A stretch of DNA of 64,000 nucleotides from Verrucomicrobiota bacterium (GCA_038744685.1 JBCDMB010000012.1:1-64000), one strand, 5' to 3'. Positions 44,105 through 51,893 are shown, counted from the first letter of the stretch. The notes: generated by a model from the sequence alone, not told the origin. Numbers and translations are program-made.

Positions 44105-44754
44105 CTAGCCGTTGCCTCTATCGACTGGTTCAGACGGTTGGCCGATAAACATGAGGGTTTTTGTGTAGGGGATAGTCACATGGACTTCTCTCATTCCATA
44201 CGGCTGTTGGAATGGCTCACGTATTTTTAGGGCACTTCGATTAACCTCCTTTGGCTCGTGATTGCGGCACCGCCGGAATCCGGGTGAGGCTGCGGAGAGG
44301 TTTGCGGGCCAGAGGCCCTCGGACCTCTCCGCTAACGCTGCCCGGAACCGGTGCTGCCGCAACCTCCTAGGGGCGAGGCCCTTTTGGATTTGAGCCGCGT
44401 TGCGGCTTCGCAGACGGGCTTCTAGCCCGCCAAGCGAAGCCGTCGCCTTGCTCAAAACCAAAATTGCTTTCGTCACGTCCAAAGGAGGTTAATCGAAGTG
44501 CCCTTTAAAAATCCCTTCTTCTCTTTCAGTAAGCTCCATACCCTATCGATGTCATCTACTGTCATGTAAAAGCTCATTTCTCCTATATCCTCTCCAGCTT
44601 TTTGGATATGAATCTCAATCCTCCCAAGGCCCACGATGCAGTAGTCCGGTGAATCCATAATGACTTCAAACTTGAGTATGTCGGTGAAGAATTCCTTCGT
44701 TTCCGAAACACTGTATGATGGGACCATCGGGCTTATACGTGTCGCCTTATACAT
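44105..44754 (-). pseudogene. VOC/glyoxalase-family gene split by element copy 3
   Basis: The N-terminal part (44754-44505) reads MYKATRISPMVPSYSVSETK ... SLLKEKKGFLK. The C-terminal part (44228-44105) reads IREPFQQPYGMREVHVTIPY ... SEPVDRG. Deleting the 276 bp element plus one copy of its 2 bp duplication joins them in frame into about 123 residues, the normal size of a VOC protein, with the typical PYGMRE-x(3)-P C-terminal motif. As it stands, translation from the start ends in the element after ten foreign codons. The function was probably small-molecule binding or resistance, as for many VOC cassettes. Confidence 0.82.
44229..44504 (-). mobile_element. MITE-like element, copy 3 (276 bp)
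   Basis: Inverted repeats AGGGCACTTCGATTAACCTC / GAGGTTAATCGAAGTGCCCT extend over 26 bp without mismatch. TT flanks both ends on the + strand. It is inserted in the coding region of a VOC gene, and the frame-restoring reconstruction independently supports a 2 bp target duplication. The shortest copy, it lacks a segment containing CCTTCCCTTCGG and GGCTCAGGGCC present in copies 2 and 4. Confidence 0.9.
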
Positions 44755-44840
44755 TTTATTGGTTTTGTTTTCGCCGAAAGTGGGCGGGAGCCCAACAGGA
44801 AAAAGAGTCGTGTAAGATTGTAGGAACAGTACCCAAGGAT

Positions 44841-44900
44841 CCGCTCTGAAGCGGTCGTTGTGCCTTTCGTCTGATGGCGGTAATCCCTTCCTATCAGACG
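44841..44900 (-). other. hairpins 3' of the third PEP-CTERM gene
   Basis: CCGC...GCGG (44841-44854) and an 8 bp stem CGTCTGAT...ATCAGACG (44868-44900) lie about 50-110 nt downstream of the PEP-CTERM stop. No T-run follows on the minus strand, so they may be processing or termination structures, or remains of a recombination site. Confidence 0.4.
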
Positions 44901-44949
44901 CATCTACGGAGTGGAAGAGGTAAAGTCTAGTAGTAGGTTTGCGCGGTTT

Positions 44950-45585
44950 CTACCTGGTTCTGCGTCTGAGTAACAGGAGACCTGCACAGAACATTCCGGC
45001 CAGCGCGGCGTAGGCTGTTGGCTCAGGAATCACAGTGATTGTGGAAAAGCCGGGCGATATAAATTCGTCCAGTGAGCTGAAGTTGATGTCTCCTCCCACC
45101 GTTTCCGTGAAAGTTGAGGGAGGCGGCGTGATGTCCTCAGCGCGCAAATTTGTGACCTCACCTACGATGTTTCCGACAGTAAAGCGAAATGTGCCGAGGA
45201 AAATCTCATTACCAGTCAGAGGAGCGAAGATGTCGTCTACCGAGTCGATGAAGTAGGCACTCGAGCCGGGAGTCAGGGATTTTTCTTCACCAAGAAGCGT
45301 GTCATCAAAGGCGGGATTCGCAGAAATGTCGCTGAGTTCCAATACCACTGCAGGATCAGAGGGTGCGTTTTCGCCAAAGACGACCTGAACGCCCGCGCTG
45401 AAGATCCCATCGACGGCTAGATCGATCGGGTTGGCTTCTACTTGTATGAGTGAAACCTGCACATCCACCTTTTCGCCCGGTAAAACTTCATAATTACTCT
45501 GGCTGAAGCCATACCTAAAATTCGCGTAGGATTGGCTTGCGGCAACGAGAGTCAAAACGACGAGAAGTGGTTTGCTAGGTTTCAC
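44950..45585 (-). CDS. PEP-CTERM sorting-domain protein (third)
   Basis: A 211-residue exported protein. The signal peptide is LLVVLTLVAASQSYA, a beta-rich domain resembles a cohesin/adhesin-like fold (FRYGFSQSNYEVLPGEKVDVQV), and the C-terminus is IPEPTAYAALAG plus a hydrophobic stretch and RRRTR. Not closely similar to the tandem pair at 14-16 kb. The start codon is GTG. Its presence in the cassette-like region is unusual because it has its own 150 bp upstream region. Confidence 0.85.
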   Translation of the reverse strand: MKPSKPLLVVLTLVAASQSYANFRYGFSQSNYEVLPGEKVDVQVSLIQVEANPIDLAVDGIFSAGVQVVFGENAPSDPAVVLELSDISANPAFDDTLLGEEKSLTPGSSAYFIDSVDDIFAPLTGNEIFLGTFRFTVGNIVGEVTNLRAEDITPPPSTFTETVGGDINFSSLDEFISPGFSTITVIPEPTAYAALAGMFCAGLLLLRRRTR

Positions 45586-45737
45586 AAGACCTCGGTTATG
45601 GGCTCTCCAAGGTCACGTCAATCGTAAAGGGCAAGATGTCTTATCAACTTACCAAAACCGAGATGAGTTTTCGTCATTTTGACAGTGGGGTTCCAAGTCT
45701 GGTTGACCACTTGGTTCTTCCGTCTTCCTCCAAATGG

Positions 45738-45825
45738 TTCTAACCGCCTAGTTGTGGTGGAATCGCGGCGTCTCAAGAATGAAGCGCTGAGCGCGAAAAG
45801 AATTGAGACCACCGATTGGTTAGCT
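45738..45825 (-). other. attC-like site j (88 bp)
   Basis: On the + strand TTCTAAC...GTTAGCT (CTAACC/GGTTAG pair perfectly). The inner boxes GTCTCAA/TTGAGAC are a perfect 7 bp inverted repeat around GCGCTGAGCGC. The right end abuts the TAG stop of the lipoprotein gene. The inner core is shared with sites g and b, so these three form a subfamily. Confidence 0.55.
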
Positions 45826-46183
45826 ATTCCTCTCTGTGAATTTTGTGGACAACCGCGAAACCGTCACCGTCTTTATTTGTGTAGAAGTCAGCGGCGTAGG
45901 CATATGAATCGTCTTCCGGAGTGTAATTCCTTTCTATTTTCTCTCCTCCGACGGTAACATAAAAGGAGATGCTAGACCCATAGTGCCCGTTCGGTCCACC
46001 TTGCGACTTAAACGGCCCTTCACTTTCGCCAAAGCTCTCGAGAAAATCAAAACCAGATGAGCCTCTTCCGGATTCGGCATCACTTTTACTTACCTCGAAT
46101 TCGACTCTATCGGCGCAAGCAACAAGGCAAAATACAACCAGAACACTACCAAAGATTTTTAATTTCGTTTTCGTTTTAGCCAA
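45824..46183 (-). CDS. small lipoprotein of unknown function
   Basis: 119 residues if translated from TTG 46183, giving a textbook lipoprotein signal (short KTKTKLK n-region, GSVLVVFCLVAC lipobox). An ATG at 46225 would place about 14 extra residues in front of it. The mature part is rich in Gly, Ser and Asp and has no recognised domain. The TTG overlaps the right box of attC-like site i, as expected if the cassette boundary lies there. Confidence 0.65.
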   Translation of the reverse strand: MAKTKTKLKIFGSVLVVFCLVACADRVEFEVSKSDAESGRGSSGFDFLESFGESEGPFKSQGGPNGHYGSSISFYVTVGGEKIERNYTPEDDSYAYAADFYTNKDGDGFAVVHKIHREE

Positions 46184-46244
46184 CGTCGAAGCGAACCCTT
46201 CCCTGACCGAATCGGCGGTCAACATCACGGAGGCACGGTTCTAT
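46178..46244 (-). other. attC-like site i (67 bp)
   Basis: On the + strand AGCCAAC...GTTCTAT with an inner hairpin TGACCG...CGGTCA. The left box overlaps the likely TTG start of the lipoprotein gene. CGACGTTGGCTAAAA on the minus strand parallels CGACGTTAGTAAAA at site c. Confidence 0.42.
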
Positions 46245-46302
46245 CAAATTCCGATTCAAGATGCAAGAACTCAAGAATCTTGTCGGGGATAGATACCTCG
46301 GT

Positions 46303-46701
46303 TTATTCGCCTCCAGATGTTTTGAAAAGGCCGGGGAAAAACTTTCTCACCAGAACAGTGTCAAACAGAGTCAAAACCACCGCTCCAACAATAGAGATTC
46401 CGATGAAAGCTAACACCGCTTTCCCAATGGAAAAGAAAAAGAAAACTCCAATACTCATTGAGAACAGCAAAAGTATAGTGAACATGTATAGCCCAATAGC
46501 CAGCTGAGCTCTCCGGTCTAGCGATCTATCCAATGCACTAAAAACTACTGCTAACAACCCACATAAGCTCAAAGAGATTGATAACGAGTGGCCATCTTCG
46601 AACAAAATATATGGGCAGATGACCATCGCACTGAAGAAGACAAATAAGATTGGCGCAATCAGACTTCGCTTTGCTCGAGTTTTTGGTTCTTTTGGGTTCA
46701 T
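46303..46701 (-). CDS. small polytopic membrane protein, unknown function
   Basis: A 132-residue protein starting MNPKEPKTRAKRS, with four hydrophobic segments (for example LIAPILFVFFSAMVICPYIL and AVLAFIGISIVGAVVLTLF). No family recognised. The open frame continues upstream through repeat B1, whose own conserved frame is in phase, but the ATG at 46701 is the natural start. A minus-strand member of the cassette-like series. Confidence 0.6.
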   Translation of the reverse strand: MNPKEPKTRAKRSLIAPILFVFFSAMVICPYILFEDGHSLSISLSLCGLLAVVFSALDRSLDRRAQLAIGLYMFTILLLFSMSIGVFFFFSIGKAVLAFIGISIVGAVVLTLFDTVLVRKFFPGLFKTSGGE

Positions 46702-46730
46702 TTGAAGCCAATGTGGAGGTGGTAGGCGCG

Positions 46731-46945
46731 TGGGTCGAACAGTAGCCCCGACATCGTCTGGGGAAAAGGAAAATCCCGGAGTCGCCTCGTTCTCCTGGTT
46801 GCAGCCTACGGAGCAGGCCGGAAACAGAAGCAGGAGCTCTTGACCGCCATCTAGCCCGCCGAAGTTTCTACGAAGATGGAAACTCGAAGAGCAACGGCTG
46901 TTGCTCAGTGCCGCAATGCGGCCATCGTGAAGCGATGGACTTAGC
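46731..46945. repeat. repeat family B, copy B1
   Basis: About 215 bp similar to B2 (49822-50056) and B3 (50811-51040). Shared landmarks are TAGCCCCGACAT, CTCCTGGTTGC, GAGCTCTTGACCGCCATCT, CGAAGAGCAACGGCTGTTGC and the terminal hairpin region GCGATGGAC. GTTAAGC, matching the GTTRRRY core, ends it. It lies directly 5' of the membrane-protein gene, whose upstream open frame it forms. Confidence 0.75.
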
Positions 46946-47010
46946 GTTAAGCGTGGCAAACGGAGGAAGGCATCCGCTTTCCGGGGCCGAGGCTACGAAT
47001 TTGTTCTGTG

Positions 47011-47373
47011 CTATTTTGCAAGAGCCACTGCGAAATCTGGATTGAGCGGATTAATATCCACACGCCTCTCGTGAGCAATGACAACTAAATCCATATCTTC
47101 CATAGGAATGGCTCCAAGCAAGATCTCGTCACCCATGACAATCGCCCCGACATAGGCACGACGGTTATTAAACCTAGTTTCGATAGGCCCAACGTAAGGA
47201 ACCATCTGTTTGCTACCGTCGGCAAGTGTGACCTCCTTTTGACCGCCTGCTCTTAGTTCAAGCTGTAGGCAAACATGCTCCGGTATCGCAAGATAGACGG
47301 AACCTGTGTCCGCAAGTGCCTCTGCCTCAATAGGTTCTTTTTCTGGTAGACTCGGATTGCGCAACAAAAGCAA
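47011..47373 (-). CDS. retroviral-like (clan AA) aspartic protease
   Basis: About 120 residues with EALADTGSVYLAIPEHV (catalytic DTG), LADGSKQMVPYVGPIETRF and ILLGAIPMEDMDLVV, the pattern of small bacterial clan AA proteases. The start is doubtful: the frame begins with TTG 47373 immediately after a stop and no ATG is available, so the first few residues of the usual N-terminus may be missing. It could be slightly truncated. Confidence 0.78.
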   Translation of the reverse strand: MLLLRNPSLPEKEPIEAEALADTGSVYLAIPEHVCLQLELRAGGQKEVTLADGSKQMVPYVGPIETRFNNRRAYVGAIVMGDEILLGAIPMEDMDLVVIAHERRVDINPLNPDFAVALAK

Positions 47374-47439
47374 TCAACAAGATAGTCCCATATCCGAGAA
47401 ATATCAATCTTATGTCTGTGGGGAAGTACTTTCTTCCGA

Positions 47440-47505
47440 TTGTAAAGGTGTCTCAGGACCGGAACGCGGAGAGTGAGTGGAATTGAGACTACCCTCTGGT
47501 TAGCA
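47440..47505 (-). other. attC-like site g (about 66 bp)
   Basis: GTGTCTCAGG...TTGAGACTA (inner boxes TGTCTCA/TGAGAC) followed by GTTAGCA directly before the TAA stop of the SMI1/KNR4 gene on the + strand. The left outer box is not recognisable. The inner core matches sites j and b. Confidence 0.45.
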
Positions 47506-47979
47506 TTATTCCGCAAGGATTAAGAGATCGAGAAATACCTCAAATGAATCCGCAATGGGATACTCATTCTTGTGAATGCGATCCGCATCAGTGGGAATTC
47601 CAATGCTCAGGCAACCAGCTACGTCGTCCTCGTGGTCCCAGAAAATCACCTTACCGTAACGTAGTCCCATTCTTCCTAAGCAGAATTGGTTGCCAAAAGA
47701 ATCGAATCCCACGGGAACAAGATCTGGGGAAACTCTACCCTCGTAGATCTCCCTTGCTTCAAATATCTCAGGTATTGTGTAAAGCTGTAGCCCATAAAGA
47801 TCGCCGCCTGGGATCTTTTGTATTCTCATTGGATCCACCAAGCACTCTGGTTCGTATGCACCGTCGTGTTCTTCTATAAATAACCGAAACTCTCGAGGAA
47901 TTCCCTCCGGAAAAACCTGGTTAAGTCTCTCTATGTCCTGCGCTGATGGTGGACCACTTAATTCGTGGAATTCAATCAT
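47506..47979 (-). CDS. SMI1/KNR4 family protein
   Basis: A 157-residue protein with DIERLNQVFPEGIPREFRLFIEEHDGAYEP and a C-terminal RIHKNEYPIADSFEVFLDLL, characteristic of the SMI1/KNR4 (SUKH) superfamily. These proteins often act as immunity proteins to polymorphic toxins, but no toxin gene is adjacent. Start at ATG 47979, 1 bp after the GTTGACA box of attC-like site f. Confidence 0.85.
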   Translation of the reverse strand: MIEFHELSGPPSAQDIERLNQVFPEGIPREFRLFIEEHDGAYEPECLVDPMRIQKIPGGDLYGLQLYTIPEIFEAREIYEGRVSPDLVPVGFDSFGNQFCLGRMGLRYGKVIFWDHEDDVAGCLSIGIPTDADRIHKNEYPIADSFEVFLDLLILAE

Positions 47980-48033
47980 TGTCAACGTGGAGACCAGAGA
48001 ATAACCCCGCAAGGCTCGGTCGTTCGGTTGATT
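47980..48033 (-). other. attC-like site f (54 bp)
   Basis: On the minus strand AATCAAC...GTTGACA (TCAAC/GTTGA complementary) with inner boxes GACC/GGTC. The site runs exactly from the TAG stop of the 48034 gene to the ATG of the SMI1/KNR4 gene. Size and placement fit an integron attC site. Confidence 0.5.
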
Positions 48034-48360
48034 CTAGATTTGGCGGAACGGTTCACTGGTTGTCTGTGTCGTCTTGATATCATACTTTGGAAGTAGGTAA
48101 ACGATACCAACGCCTATAGGTCCGGCAAAAGAGAGGAGAAACCATGATGTGTGTCGCCCTCTATCTCTGATAACCCGCCAAAAACCTGTGTAATAGCATA
48201 TAAGTCCGAGTATCCAGGTTGCATTTACTATAACCTTTAAAACCTCTGGGTGTCTCTCGGATTCAAAGAACTGCCTCCCAAGGACTATTCCGCCCAAAAG
48301 AGCTAACCCCACAAATAGAAGGAAATTTGAGGGGAGTCCGTCGTCTCTGACAGTTTTCAT
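48034..48360 (-). CDS. small membrane protein, unknown function
   Basis: A 108-residue protein with three hydrophobic segments (FLLFVGLALLGGIVLG, VIVNATWILGLICYYTGFW, WFLLSFAGPIGVGIVYLL) and a polar tail. No family recognised. Flanked on both sides by attC-like sites (f and e). Confidence 0.55.
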   Translation of the reverse strand: MKTVRDDGLPSNFLLFVGLALLGGIVLGRQFFESERHPEVLKVIVNATWILGLICYYTGFWRVIRDRGRHTSWFLLSFAGPIGVGIVYLLPKYDIKTTQTTSEPFRQI

Positions 48361-48363
48361 TCC

Positions 48364-48466
48364 TTCTAATCACTTCAAGGCTAGGCGACCCGGCCCGAGG
48401 AGTCCAGCGTTCTGTCGATTGTCGATTTCACAGGCGATTACACCGGAGTGCCTACGCCGTTTGTTC
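48364..48466 (-). other. attC-like site e (about 103 bp)
   Basis: Homologous to site c: both read (minus) GCGTAGGCA...CGCC-GTGAAAT-GACAATC...GTCGCCTAGCCT. TAGGC...GCCTA are the inner boxes. It lies between the stop of the 48470 gene and the start of the 48034 gene. The left outer box is degenerate (TCTAATC on the + strand). Confidence 0.5.
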
Positions 48467-48469
48467 TCG

Positions 48470-48760
48470 TTATCTTTGCTCAACCGGAAGAGGCGGTGTT
48501 CCACCACGTATTGAATGTTGCAAATCTATACTCTTCCCTGTCCGACTAGTTCCAAGTTCGACTCGACCACCGAGATCGACTGAAACTCCTTGGGGGCCGA
48601 ACAATCTGGTTTGTATTCCAGGTTCGAGTGATATTTCCAATCGAGATTTTTCTCTTATTGCAGATGCGTGAGTCTTTATAGCATCTGAAAGCAGCAGGGC
48701 TGCGACGACAATTCCTACTGACAGGATGATCAAGGGGATAAGTGTATTTTTCATATTCAT
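48470..48760 (-). CDS. single-pass membrane protein, unknown function
   Basis: A 96-residue protein with one N-terminal membrane helix (LIPLIILSVGIVVAALLLS) and a soluble tail without recognised motif. Tandem ATGs (48760, 48754) are possible starts. Cassette-like placement between site e and repeat B4. Confidence 0.5.
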   Translation of the reverse strand: MNMKNTLIPLIILSVGIVVAALLLSDAIKTHASAIREKSRLEISLEPGIQTRLFGPQGVSVDLGGRVELGTSRTGKSIDLQHSIRGGTPPLPVEQR

Positions 48761-48770
48761 TAGAGAATGC

Positions 48771-48895
48771 GGTGCAGAGACCCACAGGAATTTGACTATA
48801 GCCCCGACATCATCGGAGTGGAAGGATAATCCCGGACTCGCCTCTTGCTCCTCGTTGCGAATACGGCCATAGCGAAGCGATGGACGAAACGTTCA
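48771..48895. repeat. repeat family B, internally deleted copy B4
   Basis: About 125 bp: the left end (TATAGCCCCGACATCATCGG, CCCGGACTCGCCTC) is joined directly to the right end (GGCCATAGCGAAGCGATGGAC), missing the centre found in B1-B3. It lies between the HxlR gene 3' end and the 48470 gene. Confidence 0.65.
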
Positions 48896-48949
48896 TTGGA
48901 CGCACTCGATCCATCGCGTCGTCTTCCCCCGATCTGTTATATCTCTGTT

Positions 48950-49306
48950 TCACCCAGTTCCCGAGGCGTCGGGAAATGTTTCGGTATCGTCAATGTTCTG
49001 CAGGCCCCAATTGGCAATGTTTTGCACGATCGGCCGGAGAGACTCCCCACGTTCGGTAAGGAGGTAATTAAATCTTCGTTTATCGTCTATGTCGGGCTCT
49101 CTCTTCACCATGCCCAACTCAGTGAGCCGGCGTAATCGGTGACTCAGAATGTTCCGGGCGATTCGCTCTGGCGCATTTCTAAGTTCGTCGAATTGCGTGG
49201 CCCCGTGAAGAAGATCACGCACGATCAGCAGGGTCCACTTATCTCCCAAAATATCCAAAGTGCACGCGACAGGGCACCCCGATCTACGATTTTTGTTCAA
49301 ACTCAT
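48950..49306 (-). CDS. HxlR-family winged-helix transcriptional regulator
   Basis: A 118-residue protein. Start MSLNKNRRSGCPVACTLDIL, then GDKWTLLIVRDLLHG, FDELRNAPERIARNILSHRLRRL (recognition helix) and VKREPDIDDKRRFNYLLTERG (wing) are hallmark HxlR features. It diverges from a cupin gene, with a palindromic operator candidate between them, so it probably controls itself and the cupin. The conserved N-terminal cysteine may sense redox or electrophiles. An upstream TTG extension is not needed. Confidence 0.93.
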   Translation of the reverse strand: MSLNKNRRSGCPVACTLDILGDKWTLLIVRDLLHGATQFDELRNAPERIARNILSHRLRRLTELGMVKREPDIDDKRRFNYLLTERGESLRPIVQNIANWGLQNIDDTETFPDASGTG

Positions 49307-49345
49307 GCTTTTAGGTTGCAAATTTAAACTGAAATACGAATATAG

Positions 49346-49360
49346 GTTGCATTATGCAAC
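49346..49360. promoter_or_regulatory. candidate HxlR operator palindrome
   Basis: GTTGCATTATGCAAC, a perfect 6-3-6 palindrome in the 62 bp gap between the divergent HxlR and cupin starts. A half-site, TAGGTTGCA, is repeated at 49312-49320 and 49343-49351. The position suits repression of both genes. Confidence 0.7.
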
Positions 49361-49368
49361 TTTAATCG

Positions 49369-49818
49369 ATGAGTGATCCAATCCAGATATTTGAAGCAGG
49401 TTCTCTCAAAGGCTGGAGAGACTTTCACTTCTCCATTCCAGGTCTCCCAACAAAGTCGAAGCAATTCCTGAAGAGTGAACTTGGACTCACCAGCATGGAG
49501 GTCTCACTGAATGCCCTTCGAGTCGGCGAAGATATGCCCTTCGTTCATAAGCACAGAGAGAATGAAGAACTGTATTTGTTCTTATCGGGCTCTGGAGAAT
49601 TCCAAGCAAACGGAGAGGTCTATCCCGTGAAAGACGGTACTTGCGTCAAGTGTTCGCCAGACGTTCGCAGGACTTTTCGAAACACTGGGGAAGCAGAGAT
49701 GCTCTTCATCGTCATCCAAGCAAAAGACAATTCGTTGCTTGATCACTTCACGATCCAAGATGGAGAGCTGGTTGATGAACTTCCCAAATGGTCCGCTTCC
49801 AACGATTCTTCGACATAA
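49369..49818 (+). CDS. cupin-domain protein
   Basis: A 149-residue single-domain cupin. PFVHKHRENEELYLFLSGSG is motif 1 (His, His, Glu ligands) and CVKCSPDVRRTFRNTGEAEMLF is motif 2 with an atypical ligand set. The only plus-strand gene between 37 and 53 kb, paired with the divergent HxlR regulator. It may be an enzyme or a small-molecule sensor responding to the same signal. Confidence 0.88.
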   Translation: MSDPIQIFEAGSLKGWRDFHFSIPGLPTKSKQFLKSELGLTSMEVSLNALRVGEDMPFVHKHRENEELYLFLSGSGEFQANGEVYPVKDGTCVKCSPDVRRTFRNTGEAEMLFIVIQAKDNSLLDHFTIQDGELVDELPKWSASNDSST

Positions 49819-49821
49819 TAC

Positions 49822-50056
49822 GGCGCTGAGGCGCACAGGGGTTGGACTGTAGCCCCGACAATGTCGGGGCGGCAAGGGCAATCCCTGAGTTGCCTCATGC
49901 TCCTGGTTGCGGCCTGCGGAGCGGTCCGGAAGCTGGGCATGAGCTCTTGACTGCCATCTGGTCCGCCGAAGTCTCTACGGAGGTGGAAGTTCGAAGAGCA
50001 ACGGCTGTTGCTCAGCGCCCCATTACGGTCATCGCGAAGCGATGGACGCAACGTAG
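49822..50056. repeat. repeat family B, copy B2
   Basis: About 235 bp filling the gap between the cupin stop and the 50070 gene. It begins CGGCGCTGAGGCGC, contains GTTGGAC (matching GTTRRRY), the palindrome CCCCGACAATGTCGGGG and CGAAGAGCAACGGCTGTTGC, and ends GCGAAGCGATGGACGCAACG. On the minus strand it keeps an open frame similar to those of B1 and B3. Confidence 0.78.
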
Positions 50057-50069
50057 AGAGGAGGCGCGC

Positions 50070-50795
50070 CTATGGCGTTGCCTCCCTCGCCTTGTTCGGA
50101 TTTGGTTTGTTAACTTCAATTTCAATCACCTTGGCTCGTTCATCATCGAATTTGATTCTATAGGACCAACCATTACTTGAGCTAGAGGATTTGCCAAGAA
50201 TTGGCTGATCAAATACCTGGGGATAGTCCCTATTCAGTTCTTCGAATGTGTCTCCAACCTCAACTCTTTCAATAACTGCATAGAGTGCTTCTTGTCCGAT
50301 TGCTCCCTCGGCAATCACATGTGTAGTGTATGGAAAGTAAGCTATCCCGATTGGTAGTAGAACAAAACGAACAAGGGGAAAGAAAAGAATTGGTGACAAC
50401 CAAGCTACGAGTGTGGGAACAAAATTCTTTACTTGGAGTAGCCAAAAAACGCTTCCGGCAATCGCGCCTATCAAAACGGGCCACCATATCAGAAAGATTA
50501 TTCCGAATTCAAACAAGGCTGCGACCAGAAGGAACGAAATCGTAGTCGCTAGAGTCCAGTAGATCACAGAGACCCAAAATTTTGTTTCTTTTCCTTTTCC
50601 TATTTTTAGCGCTAGCGGTAAGCCGACAACCAGCCAGCCGAGAAAAGTGAATATGAGGGGCCAGAACAGAAAAAACTCGAAGTCGGTTATGTAGCCGAAT
50701 CCGGTGGTGCGGAATTGCATCCACGATAGGAACCCGATGAATGGGAGGAGCCAGCCAATGAAGACGGCAAAAAAGCTATGTCCGGCTCGTTTCAT
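50070..50795 (-). CDS. polytopic membrane protein, unknown function
   Basis: A 241-residue protein with about five to six hydrophobic segments in the first 160 residues and a soluble C-terminal part of about 75 residues (VIERVEVGDTFEELNRDYPQVF). No family recognised. It lies between repeat copies B2 and B3, so the gene plus one repeat forms a unit resembling a cassette. Confidence 0.55.
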   Translation of the reverse strand: MKRAGHSFFAVFIGWLLPFIGFLSWMQFRTTGFGYITDFEFFLFWPLIFTFLGWLVVGLPLALKIGKGKETKFWVSVIYWTLATTISFLLVAALFEFGIIFLIWWPVLIGAIAGSVFWLLQVKNFVPTLVAWLSPILFFPLVRFVLLPIGIAYFPYTTHVIAEGAIGQEALYAVIERVEVGDTFEELNRDYPQVFDQPILGKSSSSSNGWSYRIKFDDERAKVIEIEVNKPNPNKAREATP

Positions 50796-50810
50796 TCTTT
50801 ATGCGAATGC

Positions 50811-51040
50811 TACGCTGAGGCGCGTTGGGATTGAACCGTAATGAGCTCACTCATGGAGGTTCAAGCCCGGAGTCGCCTCATGCTCCTGGTCGCGGCCTGC
50901 GGAGCGGGCCGGAAGCTGGAGCAGGAGCTCTTGACCGCCATCTAGTCCGCCGAAGTTTCTACGAAGGAGGAAGCTCGAAGAGCGACCGTTGTTGCTCAGC
51001 GCCGCATCGCGGCCATCGCGAAGCGATGGACGCAACGTAG
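50811..51040. repeat. repeat family B, copy B3
   Basis: About 230 bp, similar to B1 and B2 over the central and right parts (CTCATGCTCCTGGTCGCGGC, GAGCTCTTGACCGCCATCTA, GCCATCGCGAAGCGATGGAC) but with a different left segment, which suggests recombination between copies. The hairpin CCATCGCTTCGCGATGG (minus) is common to all complete copies. Confidence 0.78.
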
Positions 51041-51092
51041 AAGTGTGAAGACGGCGGCGCTGGCCGGCGTTGATCACTCCTACAATTTAAAT

Positions 51093-51893
51093 CTATTCTT
51101 TTGAATTGTATTCGTCGAGTGCTTTTAATGCAGTCTCATTACCTTCGTTAGCAGCTTTGATTAAACCCTGTGAAGCTCCCCGCCAAAGTGCTCTAGATTT
51201 ATCGTCTGATATAACGGCAGCTAAAAAATCAATCGCTTCCTGATTTCCTTGTTCTGCAGGATATTGCAGCGCAAAGACTGTAGATGAAAGAAGGAGTCCA
51301 TATCGTTTGTGATTGAGTAGGACTTCCAAGCACTTTCGAGACCCCATACCAGCGCCAATACCAAAAGCGTTGGCTGTAAAACTCCTTATTCTAGATTCGC
51401 CTGTAGCACTAATCAGTACTTCTACAGCCTGATCATTACCTTCCCCCGCAGCTTCACCTAAAGGTGTGAAAAATGATCGCATTATTTCAAGATTCTCAAG
51501 AACGCGATCACGCTCTTCGTCGTAATCGATACCTTCATAGAGTATTTCTCGATAATCAGAGACTATTTGTAAAACAAGCGGATTTCCCTCTAATGCTAGT
51601 TTCAAGAGCTTTCTGAAATGCTGCTTACTCGGTCTCTTTACATCTCTGAGCTTCTGAACTTCAATCGTATTGAATTTAAGCTCTTTCAGAAAGTCCTGAT
51701 CTTGCTTGGAAAGCGTGGAAATCGGAATTTCGAATATTTGAAAATCCGATTCTCTCCTTATTTTTACTGTTTCGTCATTCTGGGAAAGGTATTCCGCCTC
51801 TAGTTTTTGACCTTCCGCGTTCGTCCATTCTCGTGCATCGAGGCAGAGCGAAAGAAGGGCTGGAAGGAGCCAGATAGTTGTTCGTGATCTCAT
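51093..51893 (-). CDS. exported SHD1-domain protein
   Basis: A 266-residue protein. A signal peptide (TTIWLLPALLSLCLDA) is followed by an SHD1-like domain (REWTNAEGQKLEAEYLSQND ... IPISTLSKQDQDFL, about 20-72), a domain frequent in secreted Planctomycetes and Verrucomicrobia proteins. The rest is helical, with repeated AAxxGNxxAxxxL-type units (for example GEAAGEGNDQAVEVLISA, PAEQGNQEAIDFLAA), probably an ankyrin- or HEAT-like array. Function unknown. Its ATG lies 3 bp after attC-like site c. Confidence 0.72.
   Translation of the reverse strand: MRSRTTIWLLPALLSLCLDAREWTNAEGQKLEAEYLSQNDETVKIRRESDFQIFEIPISTLSKQDQDFLKELKFNTIEVQKLRDVKRPSKQHFRKLLKLALEGNPLVLQIVSDYREILYEGIDYDEERDRVLENLEIMRSFFTPLGEAAGEGNDQAVEVLISATGESRIRSFTANAFGIGAGMGSRKCLEVLLNHKRYGLLLSSTVFALQYPAEQGNQEAIDFLAAVISDDKSRALWRGASQGLIKAANEGNETALKALDEYNSKE

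Noticed and set aside
44229-44504. CRISPR or REP-type interpretation of the repeated elements
   Set aside because: The copies are dispersed, 276-315 bp long, with long terminal inverted repeats and flanking dinucleotide duplications, and there is no repeat-spacer pattern.
46702-46959. N-terminal extension of the 46303 membrane-protein gene
   Set aside because: The extension is entirely repeat B1, and the same frame occurs in B2 and B3 without a downstream membrane protein. The ATG at 46701 gives a natural start.
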